NCBI GenBank assembly: GCA_020639295.1
Contig: JACKGY010000004.1
Coordinates: forward strand, 124,001-188,000
Direction: 5' to 3'
DNA from: Planctomycetota bacterium
GTDB lineage: Bacteria; Planctomycetota; GCA-002687715; DRQF01
DNA: 64,000 nt
Numbering within the stretch: the first letter of the stretch is position 1; each line of letters begins with the position of its first letter. This document shows positions 10,280 to 18,939 of the stretch, piece by piece. Under the pieces are notes generated by a model, which was not told where the DNA came from, did not search any database, and worked only from the letters and a program-made list of their open reading frames with translations. The position numbers and the translations under genes are program-made.

Positions 10280-12607
10280 ATGTTCCGCCTGACCATCTCG
10301 CTGGGCGTTCTCGTCGTCCTGGTCATCCTCGCCGCCGACGCGCCCCCCAGTTCCGGCATGGCCTCGGTGCCGTCCTCGTCCTTCACGCTTCTGGCCTGGA
10401 ACGACCTGGGCATGCACTGCATGGACTCGGACTATGCCGTGTTCTCGATCCTGCCGCCCTTCAACACGATCGAGGCCCAGCTCATCGATCCCGAGGGCAA
10501 GCTGGTCACCGGTGAGGCGGGCTACATCGTCAGCTACGAGGCGGTGGCCGATCCCGAGGGCAGCAGCAACCGGACCTCGGTCGACAAGACCAACTTCTGG
10601 CGCTACGCCCCGGCGCTCTACGGCAGCAGTGGCACGCCCGACCAGGGTGTCGCCGGGCAGCAGATGCCGGGGCCCGGCAACCTGCCCCAGCCGATGAACT
10701 ACGATCCCGTGGCCAAGCTCTGGCGCGCCACCGGCATCCCGATCACGCCCTACGACGATCTCGGCCGCAAGCGCTACTACCCGCTGATGCGGGTCAGCGT
10801 CCGCGCGCCGGGCGGCACGGCCTTCGCGACCACCGACGTCGTGCTGCCGGTCTCCGACGAACTCGATTGCCGGGCCTGCCACGCCTCCGGTAGCAACCCG
10901 GACGCCCGGCCGACCACCGGCTGGGTCTGGCAGGGCAACGCCGAGTACGACCATCGCGGCAACATCCTGCGTCTGCACGACGAGCTCCAGGCCGCCGATC
11001 CGACCTTCACCGCGGCGCTCGCGACCATGGGCTACTCGGCCCTCGGTCTGGTCGACACCGTGGTCAACCAGCAGAAGCCGATCCTCTGCGCCGGCTGCCA
11101 CGCTTCGAACGCCCTGCCGGGAACCGGCATCGCCGGCATCTCCGCCCTCACCGCCGCGATCCATGGCCGCCATGCCGCGGTGCTCGACCCGGCGACCGGG
11201 CTGAGCCTCGATGCCAGCGGCAATCGCAGCGCCTGCTACCGCTGCCATCCCGGCTCCGACACCCGGTGCCTGCGTGGCGCGATGGGTGGGGCCGTCGCCG
11301 CGGACGGCAGCCTGGCGATGCAGTGCCAGAACTGCCACGGCGGCATGAGCGCCGTGGGCGACCCCAATCGAGCCGGCTGGCTCGATGTACCGCGCTGCCA
11401 GAGCTGTCACACCGGCAACGCGATCGCCAACGGCGGTCAGATCCGCTTCCTCGACGCGCATCTGCCCAACGGCAACCCGAGGCCGCTGGTCACCACCACC
11501 TTCGCCAGCCAGCCCGCCACGCCGGCGCCCGGCTACTCGCTCTACCGCCTGTCCGCCGGGCACGGGGGGCTACGCTGCGAGGCCTGCCACGGCTCCACGC
11601 ACGCCGAGTACCCGGGCCTGCATGGCAACGACAACCTGCAGAGCCTCGACCTCCAGGGGCACGTCGGCATGATCGCCGACTGCGGGGCCTGCCACGAGAC
11701 CCTGCCGCAGACGCGCAGCGGCGGCCCGCACGGCATGCACACGATCGGCCAGTGGTGGGTCGACAACCACAAACCCTTCGTCTTCGGCGGCAACTACGGC
11801 GACTGTCGCAACTGCCATGGCTACGACCTGCGTGGCACCGAGCTGTCGCGAGCGCAGGGGCCACGCGTGCTCACCACGCCGGCCTATGGCACCAAGGTCT
11901 TCGAACGAGGCATGCAGGTGAGCTGCTACGAGTGCCATGACGGGCCCGACAGCTCGCAGCCATCGCCCGATCAGCGGCCGACGGCCCAACCGATCAGCGT
12001 CAGCTACCAGGGCGGCCTGCTCACGATCCCTCTGCAGGGCTTCGATCCCGAGGGCAAGACCCTCGAGTTCCGCATCGTCGAGCAGCCGCTGGGCGGTACC
12101 GTGGGCGTCACCGGCGCGACCGCGACCTACCTGCCTTTGCCCGGTTTTGCCGGTGTCGATCGCTTCCGCTACCTCGCCCACGACGGCAGCCTCGACAGCC
12201 TACCGGTCGAGGTCCTGATCCAGCGGCCGGCCTCGAGCACGACCTCGCGCAGCGGCTACCCGGGGAGCCTGGGCGCGCCCACGCTCCAGCTCTCCGCTCC
12301 GCCGGTCCTGGGCACCGACCTCGACCTGATCATCGGCAACTCCTGGGGCACGCCGACGCTGGCGATGCTCGTCTACTCGGCCGAGACCACGAATCGGCCG
12401 ACCCTCTTCGGCGGCGTCCTCTGGGTCCGCGTCGACCAGGTCGCCAACCTCGGCCTCGATGCCCAGGGCGCGATGATCCCGATCGACCTGCCCGACGATC
12501 CCGCGCTCGTCGGCACCCAGGTCCACCTGCAATGCCTGCAGTACGACCCCGGCGCCGTCTTCGGCATCGCCTTCAGCGAGATGCTGACGATGACCCTGGG
12601 CTCCTGA
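10280..12607 (+). CDS. Secreted nonahaem c-type cytochrome, second of a tandem pair
   Basis: The ATG at 10280 gives a 775-residue protein with an N-terminal hydrophobic signal (MFRLTISLGVLVVLVILAAD). It is a full-length paralogue of the upstream gene. It has the same N-terminal domain (LLAWNDLGMHCMDSDYAVF), the same nine CXXCH sites in the same order (CRACH, CAGCH, CYRCH, CQNCH, CQSCH, CEACH, CGACH, CRNCH, CYECH), the same CEACHGSTHAEYPGLHGND segment, a similar beta-repeat (IVEQPLGGTVGV) and the same C-terminal beta domain (PPVLGTDLDLIIGN). Identity looks high in the haem region and lower in the tail, so the duplication is not very recent. Export and haem attachment outside the cytoplasm are expected. 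No dedicated cytochrome-maturation gene lies nearby. Confidence 0.85.
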   Translation: MFRLTISLGVLVVLVILAADAPPSSGMASVPSSSFTLLAWNDLGMHCMDSDYAVFSILPPFNTIEAQLIDPEGKLVTGEAGYIVSYEAVADPEGSSNRTSVDKTNFWRYAPALYGSSGTPDQGVAGQQMPGPGNLPQPMNYDPVAKLWRATGIPITPYDDLGRKRYYPLMRVSVRAPGGTAFATTDVVLPVSDELDCRACHASGSNPDARPTTGWVWQGNAEYDHRGNILRLHDELQAADPTFTAALATMGYSALGLVDTVVNQQKPILCAGCHASNALPGTGIAGISALTAAIHGRHAAVLDPATGLSLDASGNRSACYRCHPGSDTRCLRGAMGGAVAADGSLAMQCQNCHGGMSAVGDPNRAGWLDVPRCQSCHTGNAIANGGQIRFLDAHLPNGNPRPLVTTTFASQPATPAPGYSLYRLSAGHGGLRCEACHGSTHAEYPGLHGNDNLQSLDLQGHVGMIADCGACHETLPQTRSGGPHGMHTIGQWWVDNHKPFVFGGNYGDCRNCHGYDLRGTELSRAQGPRVLTTPAYGTKVFERGMQVSCYECHDGPDSSQPSPDQRPTAQPISVSYQGGLLTIPLQGFDPEGKTLEFRIVEQPLGGTVGVTGATATYLPLPGFAGVDRFRYLAHDGSLDSLPVEVLIQRPASSTTSRSGYPGSLGAPTLQLSAPPVLGTDLDLIIGNSWGTPTLAMLVYSAETTNRPTLFGGVLWVRVDQVANLGLDAQGAMIPIDLPDDPALVGTQVHLQCLQYDPGAVFGIAFSEMLTMTLGS

Positions 12608-12630
12608 GCCCCGGCCCGGTTCGCGCGCTC

Positions 12631-12668
12631 GGATCGTGATCTCGATCCGCAGTCCCGGCGATGCCGGG
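12631..12668. terminator. Two adjacent hairpins between convergent genes
   Basis: ggatcg/cgatcc (12631-12636 with 12643-12648) and cccggc/gccggg (12654-12659 with 12663-12668) lie in the 74-bp gap between the cytochrome gene and the convergent minus-strand gene. They are a plausible bidirectional terminator. No T-tract is seen. Confidence 0.4.
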
Positions 12669-12681
12669 GTGCGGTGTCGGG

Positions 12682-15579
12682 TCAATCGAAGTCGATGCGG
12701 AGGTCGAGGTCGCGACCGTCGAGGTGGACCTCCCGCTCCTCGGTCTTGGTTCCGCCGCCGTCCTGGCCGAAGCGCTGGACCGAGAGCTTGTAGTGGCCGG
12801 AGCGCAGGCCGCTGAAGCTCTGCTTGCCGACGCGGCCGCCCTTGCGTTCCTCGACCAGCGGGCCGTCGTCGGTGCTGACCAGGCTGAGGAAGAAGAAGGC
12901 CGTGGTCGAGGCGACCAGTTCGACCCGGAGGTCGAAGCCCGGTTCGAGCTCGAAGTCGACGTCGCCGCTGAGGTGGCCGTCGCGGACCTCGATGCCGGCG
13001 CGGCTCTGGCCGATGTAGCCCTTGCCCTTGACCGCGACGGTGTAGAGCCCGTCGGGGAGGAAGGGGAGGAGGTAGCGACCGCGCTCGTCGCTGCTCACCC
13101 GACTGCTGCCGTCGAGGACCTGGACGTCGCCGTCCTCGCCGCCGATCGAGAAGGACATCACCGAGCGCCGGGTCTTCGCCTCGCCATCGGGCGTGGCGCC
13201 GATCGTCAGGCCCGCGAGCGGTTCGCCGCCGCCACGGATGCGGCCGCCGATGGCGCCGCCGGGGAGCTCTACTTCCACCTCGCTCCGGACACCGGGGCGA
13301 AGCTCCACTTCGACCTTGGTCGAGATCGCCGCCCCGGGGCCGCGCACCTCGAGGGTCTGCGCGCCGACCTGGGTCGACTCGATCGAGAAGCGCCCCTGAT
13401 CGTCGCTGCGCGCGGCGGCCGGCGAGAAGGCCATGAACTCGTCCCGGCCCATGCGGATCTCGGCGTTCGCCACCGGACGGCCCGCGCTGGTGACACGGCC
13501 GGCGAGGATCGCCTTGCGACCCTCGCGGAGCAGGATCTCCACGGTCTTGCCGGCGGCGAGCTCGACGTCCTGATGGACCTCGTCGTCGCCATCCTCATCG
13601 ATGCCGAAGAAGGCGAGGCCGCCCGTGGTCTCCGGCGGCAGCACCGCGCGCCAGCGCCCGGGCACGAGGGCCCCGGCCACGAAGCGGCCCTCGCCATCGG
13701 TCTTCAACGACCGGTGACCGGACCGCGGGTCGGCCATGCTGGTCGGGTCCAGTTTCCGTAGCTCGACCGTCCGTCCCGTGGCCGGCCGGCCCTCGGCGTC
13801 GAGGACCTGGCCGACGATGCGGGCCTGGGCCTGGAGCGACAGCTCGACCCGATGTTCGTCGCCGCCCTCGACGACGACCTCCAGGGTCTCGCTGGGACTG
13901 AAGCCGTCCAGGCTGGCCCGCAGCCAGAAGTGGCCGGCCGCGAGGCCGCGGAAGGCGAAACGACCCTCGGCGTCGCTGGTCACCGTCGCCGGCTCCCGCG
14001 CGGCGTTCTTCGAGCGTTCACGATCCGTCGTCACCGCGCCGCCGAGATCGGCGGTGAAGGTCTCGAACCGGCGCAGGCTGGCCTCGACCTTGGCTCCGGC
14101 GATGGGTTCGCCCGCCGGATCGAGGACCCGGCCGAAGATGCGGCCCTCGGGCTGCAGGTCGAAGTCGAGCCGCCGCCTCTCGCCGGCGGTCGGCGTGAGG
14201 TCGCGATGGCTGAGGCTGCCGTAGCCCGGGGCCGAGACATCGAGAGAGATGGCGCGGTCGACGCCCGGGATCGCGTAGAGACCGCGGGCCTCGTCGAGGC
14301 CGGCCGCGGCGACGGCGTCCTGGCCGATCAGACTGAAGATGGGATTCCGGCCCTCGTCGAGGCCGAAGCGGCTGCCGCGCCGCACGATCACCCTGGCGTC
14401 GCCGATCAGGTCACCCGTCCGCGCGTCGCGGATCTGGCCGAAGACCATCCCCGCGGGCTCCAGACGGACCTCGAGCTCGGTGCCGGGATGACCGCTGGTC
14501 CGACGCTCCATGAAGTCCGCCTTGCGGACGATGATGCTGTAGTCCTGGTCGGCCAGGCCAGTGAACTCGAAGCGACCCTCGGCGTCCGACCGCGTGTCGC
14601 GCGGTCCGACGAGGGGCGGTCGATCGTTGCCCATGCCGATTCGGATGCGGTCGCGCAGCAGGACCTCCGCGCCGGCGAGCGGGGCGCCGGCGGTGTCGAG
14701 CACCCGGCCGCGGATGAGGAGGCCCGGCTCGACGTCGAGGTCGATGCCGGTCTTCCGCTGGCCGGTCTCGAGGCCGATCGGCCCGGAGCGGCCCGGCTGG
14801 TAGCGGTCGTGCCGGGTCCGCAGCTCCCAGACGTCGGCCGGAAGGCCGCCGATCTCGAAGCGGCCCTGAGCGTCGGTCAGGACCTTGCGGGATCGATCCA
14901 TCAGGCCCTGGTCCATGGCCACGAACATGAAATCCTGCTCCTCCACCGGCACCGCCATCACCTCGACCCCGGCGATCCCTCGGCCCTCGGTCAGGACGCG
15001 GCCGGCGATGCTGGCGCCCTCCTCGAGGATGATGTCGCCGAGATCGAGGTCCCGCTCCTCCTCGAGGGCGACCGAGCGGGTCAGGTCGAGATGCCGCTCC
15101 GAGCGGACCCGGAGCAGGTAGGACTTCGGCCCGGCCAGGCCGCCCAGGTCGAAGCGTCCGTCCGCTCCGCTCCGCGTCGTCACCAGGGCCTGGGCCCAGA
15201 ACAGCTGCTCCAGCTCCATCGCCCCGGAGAAGCTCCCACCCTCGCCTCGGGGGCGGCGCAGATGGAGTTCGGCGTCCGCGACCGGGCGCCCCTGGCCGTC
15301 CAGCAGGCGGCCGCTCAGGTGGAGACGTCCTCGGGCCTCGGGCCGATCGGTCGGCGCCTCGGCCTCCGTGGTGGCGGTGGGCGCCGCGCTCGGGCCCTTC
15401 GGATCGATCTTCAGCTCGGGCGCTCGGGTCGGGCCCCGGGGCGCGTCGTCGGGGGCGACCGGACCGCTGGCCTGGTCCAGGTCGAGTTCCCGGGTGCTGC
15501 CGAACTCCCTCAGTCCGAACCAACCGGCCACCACCAGACCCAGGAACACCAGGGTCAGGGCGATCTTGCTGGGCGTCAT
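12682..15579 (-). CDS. Membrane-anchored protein with many carboxypeptidase-regulatory-like (CarboxypepD_reg) beta domains
   Basis: A 965-residue protein. Residues about 6-24 (IALTLVFLGLVVAGWFG) are a single N-terminal membrane anchor or uncleaved signal, followed by a low-complexity linker to about residue 95. The rest is a string of roughly eight or nine Ig-like repeats with the pattern GRVLDxxGxPVAGAEVxL...DAQGRFEIGGLPAG, as in RGRVLDTAGAPLAGAEVLL and IFGRVLDPAGEPIAGAKVEA. Such domains are known from the regulatory region of metallocarboxypeptidases and from surface proteins. No catalytic domain is attached. The protein is likely exposed on the outer side of the inner membrane or the cell surface. 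A shorter relative is at 45662-47071. The downstream partner is the small membrane protein at 15696, though transcription would have to pass about 116 bp. Confidence 0.8.
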   Translation of the reverse strand: MTPSKIALTLVFLGLVVAGWFGLREFGSTRELDLDQASGPVAPDDAPRGPTRAPELKIDPKGPSAAPTATTEAEAPTDRPEARGRLHLSGRLLDGQGRPVADAELHLRRPRGEGGSFSGAMELEQLFWAQALVTTRSGADGRFDLGGLAGPKSYLLRVRSERHLDLTRSVALEEERDLDLGDIILEEGASIAGRVLTEGRGIAGVEVMAVPVEEQDFMFVAMDQGLMDRSRKVLTDAQGRFEIGGLPADVWELRTRHDRYQPGRSGPIGLETGQRKTGIDLDVEPGLLIRGRVLDTAGAPLAGAEVLLRDRIRIGMGNDRPPLVGPRDTRSDAEGRFEFTGLADQDYSIIVRKADFMERRTSGHPGTELEVRLEPAGMVFGQIRDARTGDLIGDARVIVRRGSRFGLDEGRNPIFSLIGQDAVAAAGLDEARGLYAIPGVDRAISLDVSAPGYGSLSHRDLTPTAGERRRLDFDLQPEGRIFGRVLDPAGEPIAGAKVEASLRRFETFTADLGGAVTTDRERSKNAAREPATVTSDAEGRFAFRGLAAGHFWLRASLDGFSPSETLEVVVEGGDEHRVELSLQAQARIVGQVLDAEGRPATGRTVELRKLDPTSMADPRSGHRSLKTDGEGRFVAGALVPGRWRAVLPPETTGGLAFFGIDEDGDDEVHQDVELAAGKTVEILLREGRKAILAGRVTSAGRPVANAEIRMGRDEFMAFSPAAARSDDQGRFSIESTQVGAQTLEVRGPGAAISTKVEVELRPGVRSEVEVELPGGAIGGRIRGGGEPLAGLTIGATPDGEAKTRRSVMSFSIGGEDGDVQVLDGSSRVSSDERGRYLLPFLPDGLYTVAVKGKGYIGQSRAGIEVRDGHLSGDVDFELEPGFDLRVELVASTTAFFFLSLVSTDDGPLVEERKGGRVGKQSFSGLRSGHYKLSVQRFGQDGGGTKTEEREVHLDGRDLDLRIDFD

Positions 15580-15695
15580 GTCCCGTCTCCGAATTCCCTC
15601 GATCCTTGATCACACGGATCCGGTGGCCGAAGACTTCATCCCCCGTTGGTCTTCAGCGCTTTTTTGGCGAGGTCGGTGACTCGGGACCGAGGGTT

Positions 15696-16166
15696 TCAGG
15701 CGCCGCGCTGGAGGCCGCGCAGGCTTTCCATGGTCTGGGCGATGATGCCGCCGGTGATGGCGACGGCGAGCAGGAAGAAGCCGATGTTGGCCGGGCCGGC
15801 GCCGCGGTAGCCGATCGGACCGATCAGGAGGCCGTGGACCAGGATGCCGAGGGGCGCCCCGAGATCGAGGCGCACGGTCAGGTAGCTGGCCAGGCCCCCG
15901 GCCAGGAAGAGCGCCAGCGCGAGGCTGGCGCTCGGGCCGAGGAATCCCCAGCCGAAGACCAGGGCAGCCGCGGCGCCGCAGACGACGGCCCAGCGCCGCT
16001 GACGGGTCTCGCGGCAGCGGATCGCGTCGCGGTCGACCAGGCAGCGGGTCTGCCGGTCCTCGATCTCCTGCCGGAACCACTCCGGCAGCTCGTCGAAACC
16101 CGGTTCCCCGGGCAGGAGCTGCGGCAGCGACACACGGCCCTCGGCGGCATCCTCGCTCTCGGCCAT
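15696..16166 (-). CDS. Small hypothetical membrane protein
   Basis: The minus-strand ATG at 16166 gives 156 residues. A soluble acidic N-terminus (about 1-55, with LLPGEPGFDELPEWFRQEIE) is followed by three or four hydrophobic segments (around AVVCGAAAALVFGWGFLG, ASLALALFLAGGLASYLTV, FFLLAVAITGGIIAQTM). The open frame extends about 107 codons further upstream, but that part is arginine-rich and overlaps the divergent PIG-L gene, so I reject it. I do not recognise a family. It lies 116 bp upstream of the 965-residue repeat protein on the same strand. The opposite-strand frame has no hydrophobic pattern, which supports this strand. Confidence 0.6.
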   Translation of the reverse strand: MAESEDAAEGRVSLPQLLPGEPGFDELPEWFRQEIEDRQTRCLVDRDAIRCRETRQRRWAVVCGAAAALVFGWGFLGPSASLALALFLAGGLASYLTVRLDLGAPLGILVHGLLIGPIGYRGAGPANIGFFLLAVAITGGIIAQTMESLRGLQRGA

Positions 16167-16251
16167 GACTCGACTATCGGTCGCCACGGCGGCGAAACTG
16201 CTGCTTGCCTCGCGCCGGACTTCGGCCGATAAGAGCCGAGGAGGGACCGAG

Positions 16252-16881
16252 ATGAAGATCCTGGCCATCGGTGCGCATTTCGACGACGTCGAGCTCGGCT
16301 GCGGCGGGACCCTGGCCCGGCACCGTCGTCGTGGCGACGAGGTCGCCCTGGTCGTCGCCACGCACTCGGGCTTCCGCGATCCGGGCGGGCGGCCGATCCG
16401 CTCCTCCGAGACGGCGCACGTCGAGGGCCGGGCCGCCGCCGACATCCTCGGCATCGAGCGGGTCGAGTGCCTGGAGCGGGCCACCAACGACCTGCGCCTC
16501 GACGAGGACCTGGTCGTCTCCCTCCGCCGCGTGGTCGAGGATTTCGGTCCGGACGTGGTCTACGTCCACCGGCCGGACGACGCCCATCTCGACCACAACA
16601 ACCTCGCCCGGGCCGCCCTCTCGGCCTGCCGGCACGTCCCGCGCGTGCTCTTCTACCGCTCGAATCTCTTCGACTCGCATCGCCCTTGGGCACCCTGCCA
16701 CTACATCGACGTCTCCGAGACCCTCGTGGTCAAGGAGAAGGCCTGCCGGGCCCACGAGTCGGAGATGGCCCGCGGTCTCGATCGCCTGGTGGAGGCGATG
16801 ATCCTGCAGAATCGCGCCGACGGCGCCCGCTTCGGCCGCCTCGCCGTCGAGGCCTTCGAGCTGCTCCGCTACCTCGACTGA
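16252..16881 (+). CDS. PIG-L / LmbE family zinc deacetylase
   Basis: The ATG at 16252, preceded by gaggaggg, gives a 209-residue protein. The N-terminus has a Rossmann-like strand and the zinc motif AHFDDVELGCGG (H9, D11, D12), a slight variant of the usual AHPDDE. A second ligand region is VHRPDDAHLDHNN. The family removes N-acetyl groups from GlcNAc-containing sugars (GlcNAc-PI, mycothiol precursors, bacillithiol precursors, lipid- or nucleotide-linked sugars). It precedes a nonulosonate-like sugar cluster, from which it is separated by the ATPase/DUF4276-type pair. A role in deacetylating a sugar intermediate of that cluster is therefore plausible, but is inferred from position only. The longer open frame starting at 16165 is unlikely because it overlaps the divergent gene. 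Confidence 0.82.
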   Translation: MKILAIGAHFDDVELGCGGTLARHRRRGDEVALVVATHSGFRDPGGRPIRSSETAHVEGRAAADILGIERVECLERATNDLRLDEDLVVSLRRVVEDFGPDVVYVHRPDDAHLDHNNLARAALSACRHVPRVLFYRSNLFDSHRPWAPCHYIDVSETLVVKEKACRAHESEMARGLDRLVEAMILQNRADGARFGRLAVEAFELLRYLD

Positions 16882-16997
16882 ACATCATCGAGAACAGCCG
16901 GCGCCACCGATGCGGACGAGGCGAACCGAGCCACCGAGGTGGGGGGATGACTTGCCTCGAGTCTGGCCTTTGGCGAGGATGCTCGCGGAGGAACGAC

Positions 16998-18209
16998 ATG
17001 GCCCGCGACGCCGACGGAATCCTGCTCACGAGGATCCGGTTGAAAAACTACAAGAGCATCGGTGCCTGCGACATCCGCCCGGAGCGGCTCTCGTTTCTGG
17101 TCGGTCCAAACGGTTCTGGGAAGTCGAACTTCCTCGACGCGCTGCGTTTCGTTGCCGACTCGCTGCGATTCTCCCTCGATCATGCCCTCCGGGAGCGAGG
17201 CGGCATCAACGAGGTCCGGCGCCGATCTGGAGGGCATCCGACCCACTTCGGTGTCACACTCCAGTTCGACCTCGGCGACGCCACCGGGACCTACGCCTTC
17301 GAGATCGGTGCCCAATCGAAGGGTGGCTACGTCGTCAAGCGCGAGGAGTGCCGGGTCAAGGGCCGGGCCTTCGGGGCGACTCCTGCCTCCTACCGAGCCG
17401 AAGAAGGCCGGGTCATCGAGAGCAGCGTCGCCTCGCCACCGCCTGCCGCGAGCGACCGGCTCTACCTCGTGACCATGGCCGGGTTGCCCGAGTTCCGGGC
17501 CGTCTACGATGCCCTGTCGTCGATCGGGGTCTACAACCTCAGCCCTGCCGCCATCCGAGAGCTTCAAGCACCCGATCCCGGAGACCTGCTCAAGCGTGAC
17601 GGCAGCAATCTCGCCGCGGTCCTGGCTCGGCTGGCGGCGGAACGACCGGAGGTGAAGCGACGGGTGGACGAGTACCTGGCCAGCGTCGTGCCCGGCATCT
17701 CCTGCGTCGAGTCGCGTCCGGTGGGTCCCAAGGAGACGCTCAAGTTTCGGCAGGAGGTCCGTGGAGCGAAACAGCCCTGGTGGTTCGACGCTGGGAGCAT
17801 GTCGGACGGTACGCTCCGGACCCTCGGAGTCCTCGTTGCCCTGTTCCAGTTGACGATCACGACCGACCATCCACGCCTGGTCGGGATCGAGGAGCCCGAG
17901 ATCGCCCTCCATCCCGCGGCCGCCAGCGTCCTGATGGATGGGCTGCGAGACGCGAGCCGGTTCGCTCAGATCCTGGTTACCAGCCACAGCCCGGATCTTC
18001 TCGACGATGACGCCATACCGGCCGAGGCCATCCTGGCTGTGCTTTCGGAGCACGGCGAGACGCGCATCGGGCCGCTCGACGAGGCGGGACGATCCGTGCT
18101 TCGCGACCACCTGTACACGCCAGGCGAACTGCTGCGGCTCGACCAGCTCCGTCCGGACCCCGCGGAGAGCCGCCCCCAGCAGCTCAACCTCTTCAAGGAT
18201 CTGGACTGA
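16998..18209 (+). CDS. AAA/ABC-type ATPase (RecF/OLD-like), first gene of a candidate defence pair
   Basis: The ATG at 16998 follows GGAGGA at about 16987. The 403-residue protein is a RecF/SMC/OLD-type ATPase of the AAA_15/AAA_21 kind. It has an N-terminal LTRIRLKNYKSIG strand, Walker A GPNGSGKS at residues 36-43, a signature-like SDGTLRTLGVLVAL near residue 270, a Walker B GIEEPEIALHP near residue 295, and a downstream SHSPDLLD switch motif. No nuclease domain is fused to it. The next gene starts 2 nt after its stop and encodes a DUF4276/Toprim-like protein, and ATPase + Toprim pairs are a recurrent antiphage layout (OLD, Gabija, PARIS). Codon use looks less GC3-biased than in neighbours, suggesting acquisition by transfer. 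The defence role is inferred. Confidence 0.8.
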   Translation: MARDADGILLTRIRLKNYKSIGACDIRPERLSFLVGPNGSGKSNFLDALRFVADSLRFSLDHALRERGGINEVRRRSGGHPTHFGVTLQFDLGDATGTYAFEIGAQSKGGYVVKREECRVKGRAFGATPASYRAEEGRVIESSVASPPPAASDRLYLVTMAGLPEFRAVYDALSSIGVYNLSPAAIRELQAPDPGDLLKRDGSNLAAVLARLAAERPEVKRRVDEYLASVVPGISCVESRPVGPKETLKFRQEVRGAKQPWWFDAGSMSDGTLRTLGVLVALFQLTITTDHPRLVGIEEPEIALHPAAASVLMDGLRDASRFAQILVTSHSPDLLDDDAIPAEAILAVLSEHGETRIGPLDEAGRSVLRDHLYTPGELLRLDQLRPDPAESRPQQLNLFKDLD

Positions 18210-18211
18210 AG

Positions 18212-18817
18212 GTGCGGACCATCGTCGCGATCGTCGAGGGGCATGGAGAGGTCAAGGCACTTCCCGCGTTGATCAGGCGTATCGCCCGTGAGGTCGGAGA
18301 AGCCGAGGTCGCGGTATCGAGTCCGATCCGGGGCAAGCGAAACAAGCTGCTGAAGGAGGGCGAGCTCGAGCGCCTCGTGGAGCTCGCGGCGAGGCAGACT
18401 TCGGATGGCGGCATCCTGATCCTCCTCGATGCCGACGATGACTGCCCGAAGCAGCTGGCAGGAGCGCTGCTCCAGCGAGCCCGATCCGCCCGGTCCGACC
18501 GCGAGATCCGTGTCGTCATCGCCAAGCACGAATTCGAGGCCTGGTTCCTCGCCGGAGCCGAGTCACTTGCCGGGATCTGTGGCCTGCCCGAGACCCTGGA
18601 AGCGCCCGAGGATCCCGAGGCGCTGCGCGATGCGAAGGGCTGGCTGCGTAAGAAGATGCCTCCAGAGCGTTGCTACAGCGAGACCGTGGATCAGAAGGAG
18701 CTGGTCGGGCATCTCGACCTGGATCTGGCGAGGAGGCGCTCGCCATCCTTCGCCAAGCTCTGTCGTGATCTTGGAGCCCTGCTCGGTCGCGACGAGGGAG
18801 CCTCACCTCGGGCCTGA
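18212..18817 (+). CDS. DUF4276-like (Toprim-fold) protein, partner of the ATPase
   Basis: The GTG start at 18212 lies 2 nt after the ATPase stop and gives 201 residues. The N-terminus reads VRTIVAIVEGHGEVKALPAL, with a Glu-Gly-His-Gly-Glu motif (EGHGE), followed by GGILILLDADDDCP, with an acidic DADDD cluster, and then AKHEFEAWFLAGAESLAG. This E...DxD layout with the later HEFEAWFL segment is what I recognise as the DUF4276 family, which has been related to the Toprim fold of OLD-type nucleases. It would be the effector nuclease (or RNA/tRNA-targeting enzyme) of the pair. The gene has no other neighbour in the module, and the sugar-cluster radical SAM gene starts 122 bp later. Confidence 0.75.
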   Translation: MRTIVAIVEGHGEVKALPALIRRIAREVGEAEVAVSSPIRGKRNKLLKEGELERLVELAARQTSDGGILILLDADDDCPKQLAGALLQRARSARSDREIRVVIAKHEFEAWFLAGAESLAGICGLPETLEAPEDPEALRDAKGWLRKKMPPERCYSETVDQKELVGHLDLDLARRRSPSFAKLCRDLGALLGRDEGASPRA

Positions 18818-18840
18818 GCGCCCGTCTCCTCGGGGGCGCG
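18818..18840 (+). terminator. Imperfect GC hairpin after the ATPase/DUF4276-type pair
   Basis: gcgccc (18818-18823) can pair with gggcgc (18834-18839), followed by gggttccttt. It would separate the candidate defence pair from the sugar cluster. The evidence is a short stem only. Confidence 0.35.
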
Positions 18841-18939
18841 GGTTCCTTTCCGAAGGGACTGAATATTCATGACGGTCCTGCCGATAGGAGAGGCGGGAAT
18901 CCGAGTGAATACCCCGTTCCAGTCCGCCGAGGAGGGTCC

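Noticed and set aside
12661..13761. Long plus-strand frame opposite the 965-residue repeat protein
   Set aside because: It is antisense to a protein with clear repeat domains, its composition is Glu/Ala/Val/Arg-biased as expected of a shadow frame, and it has no family motif.
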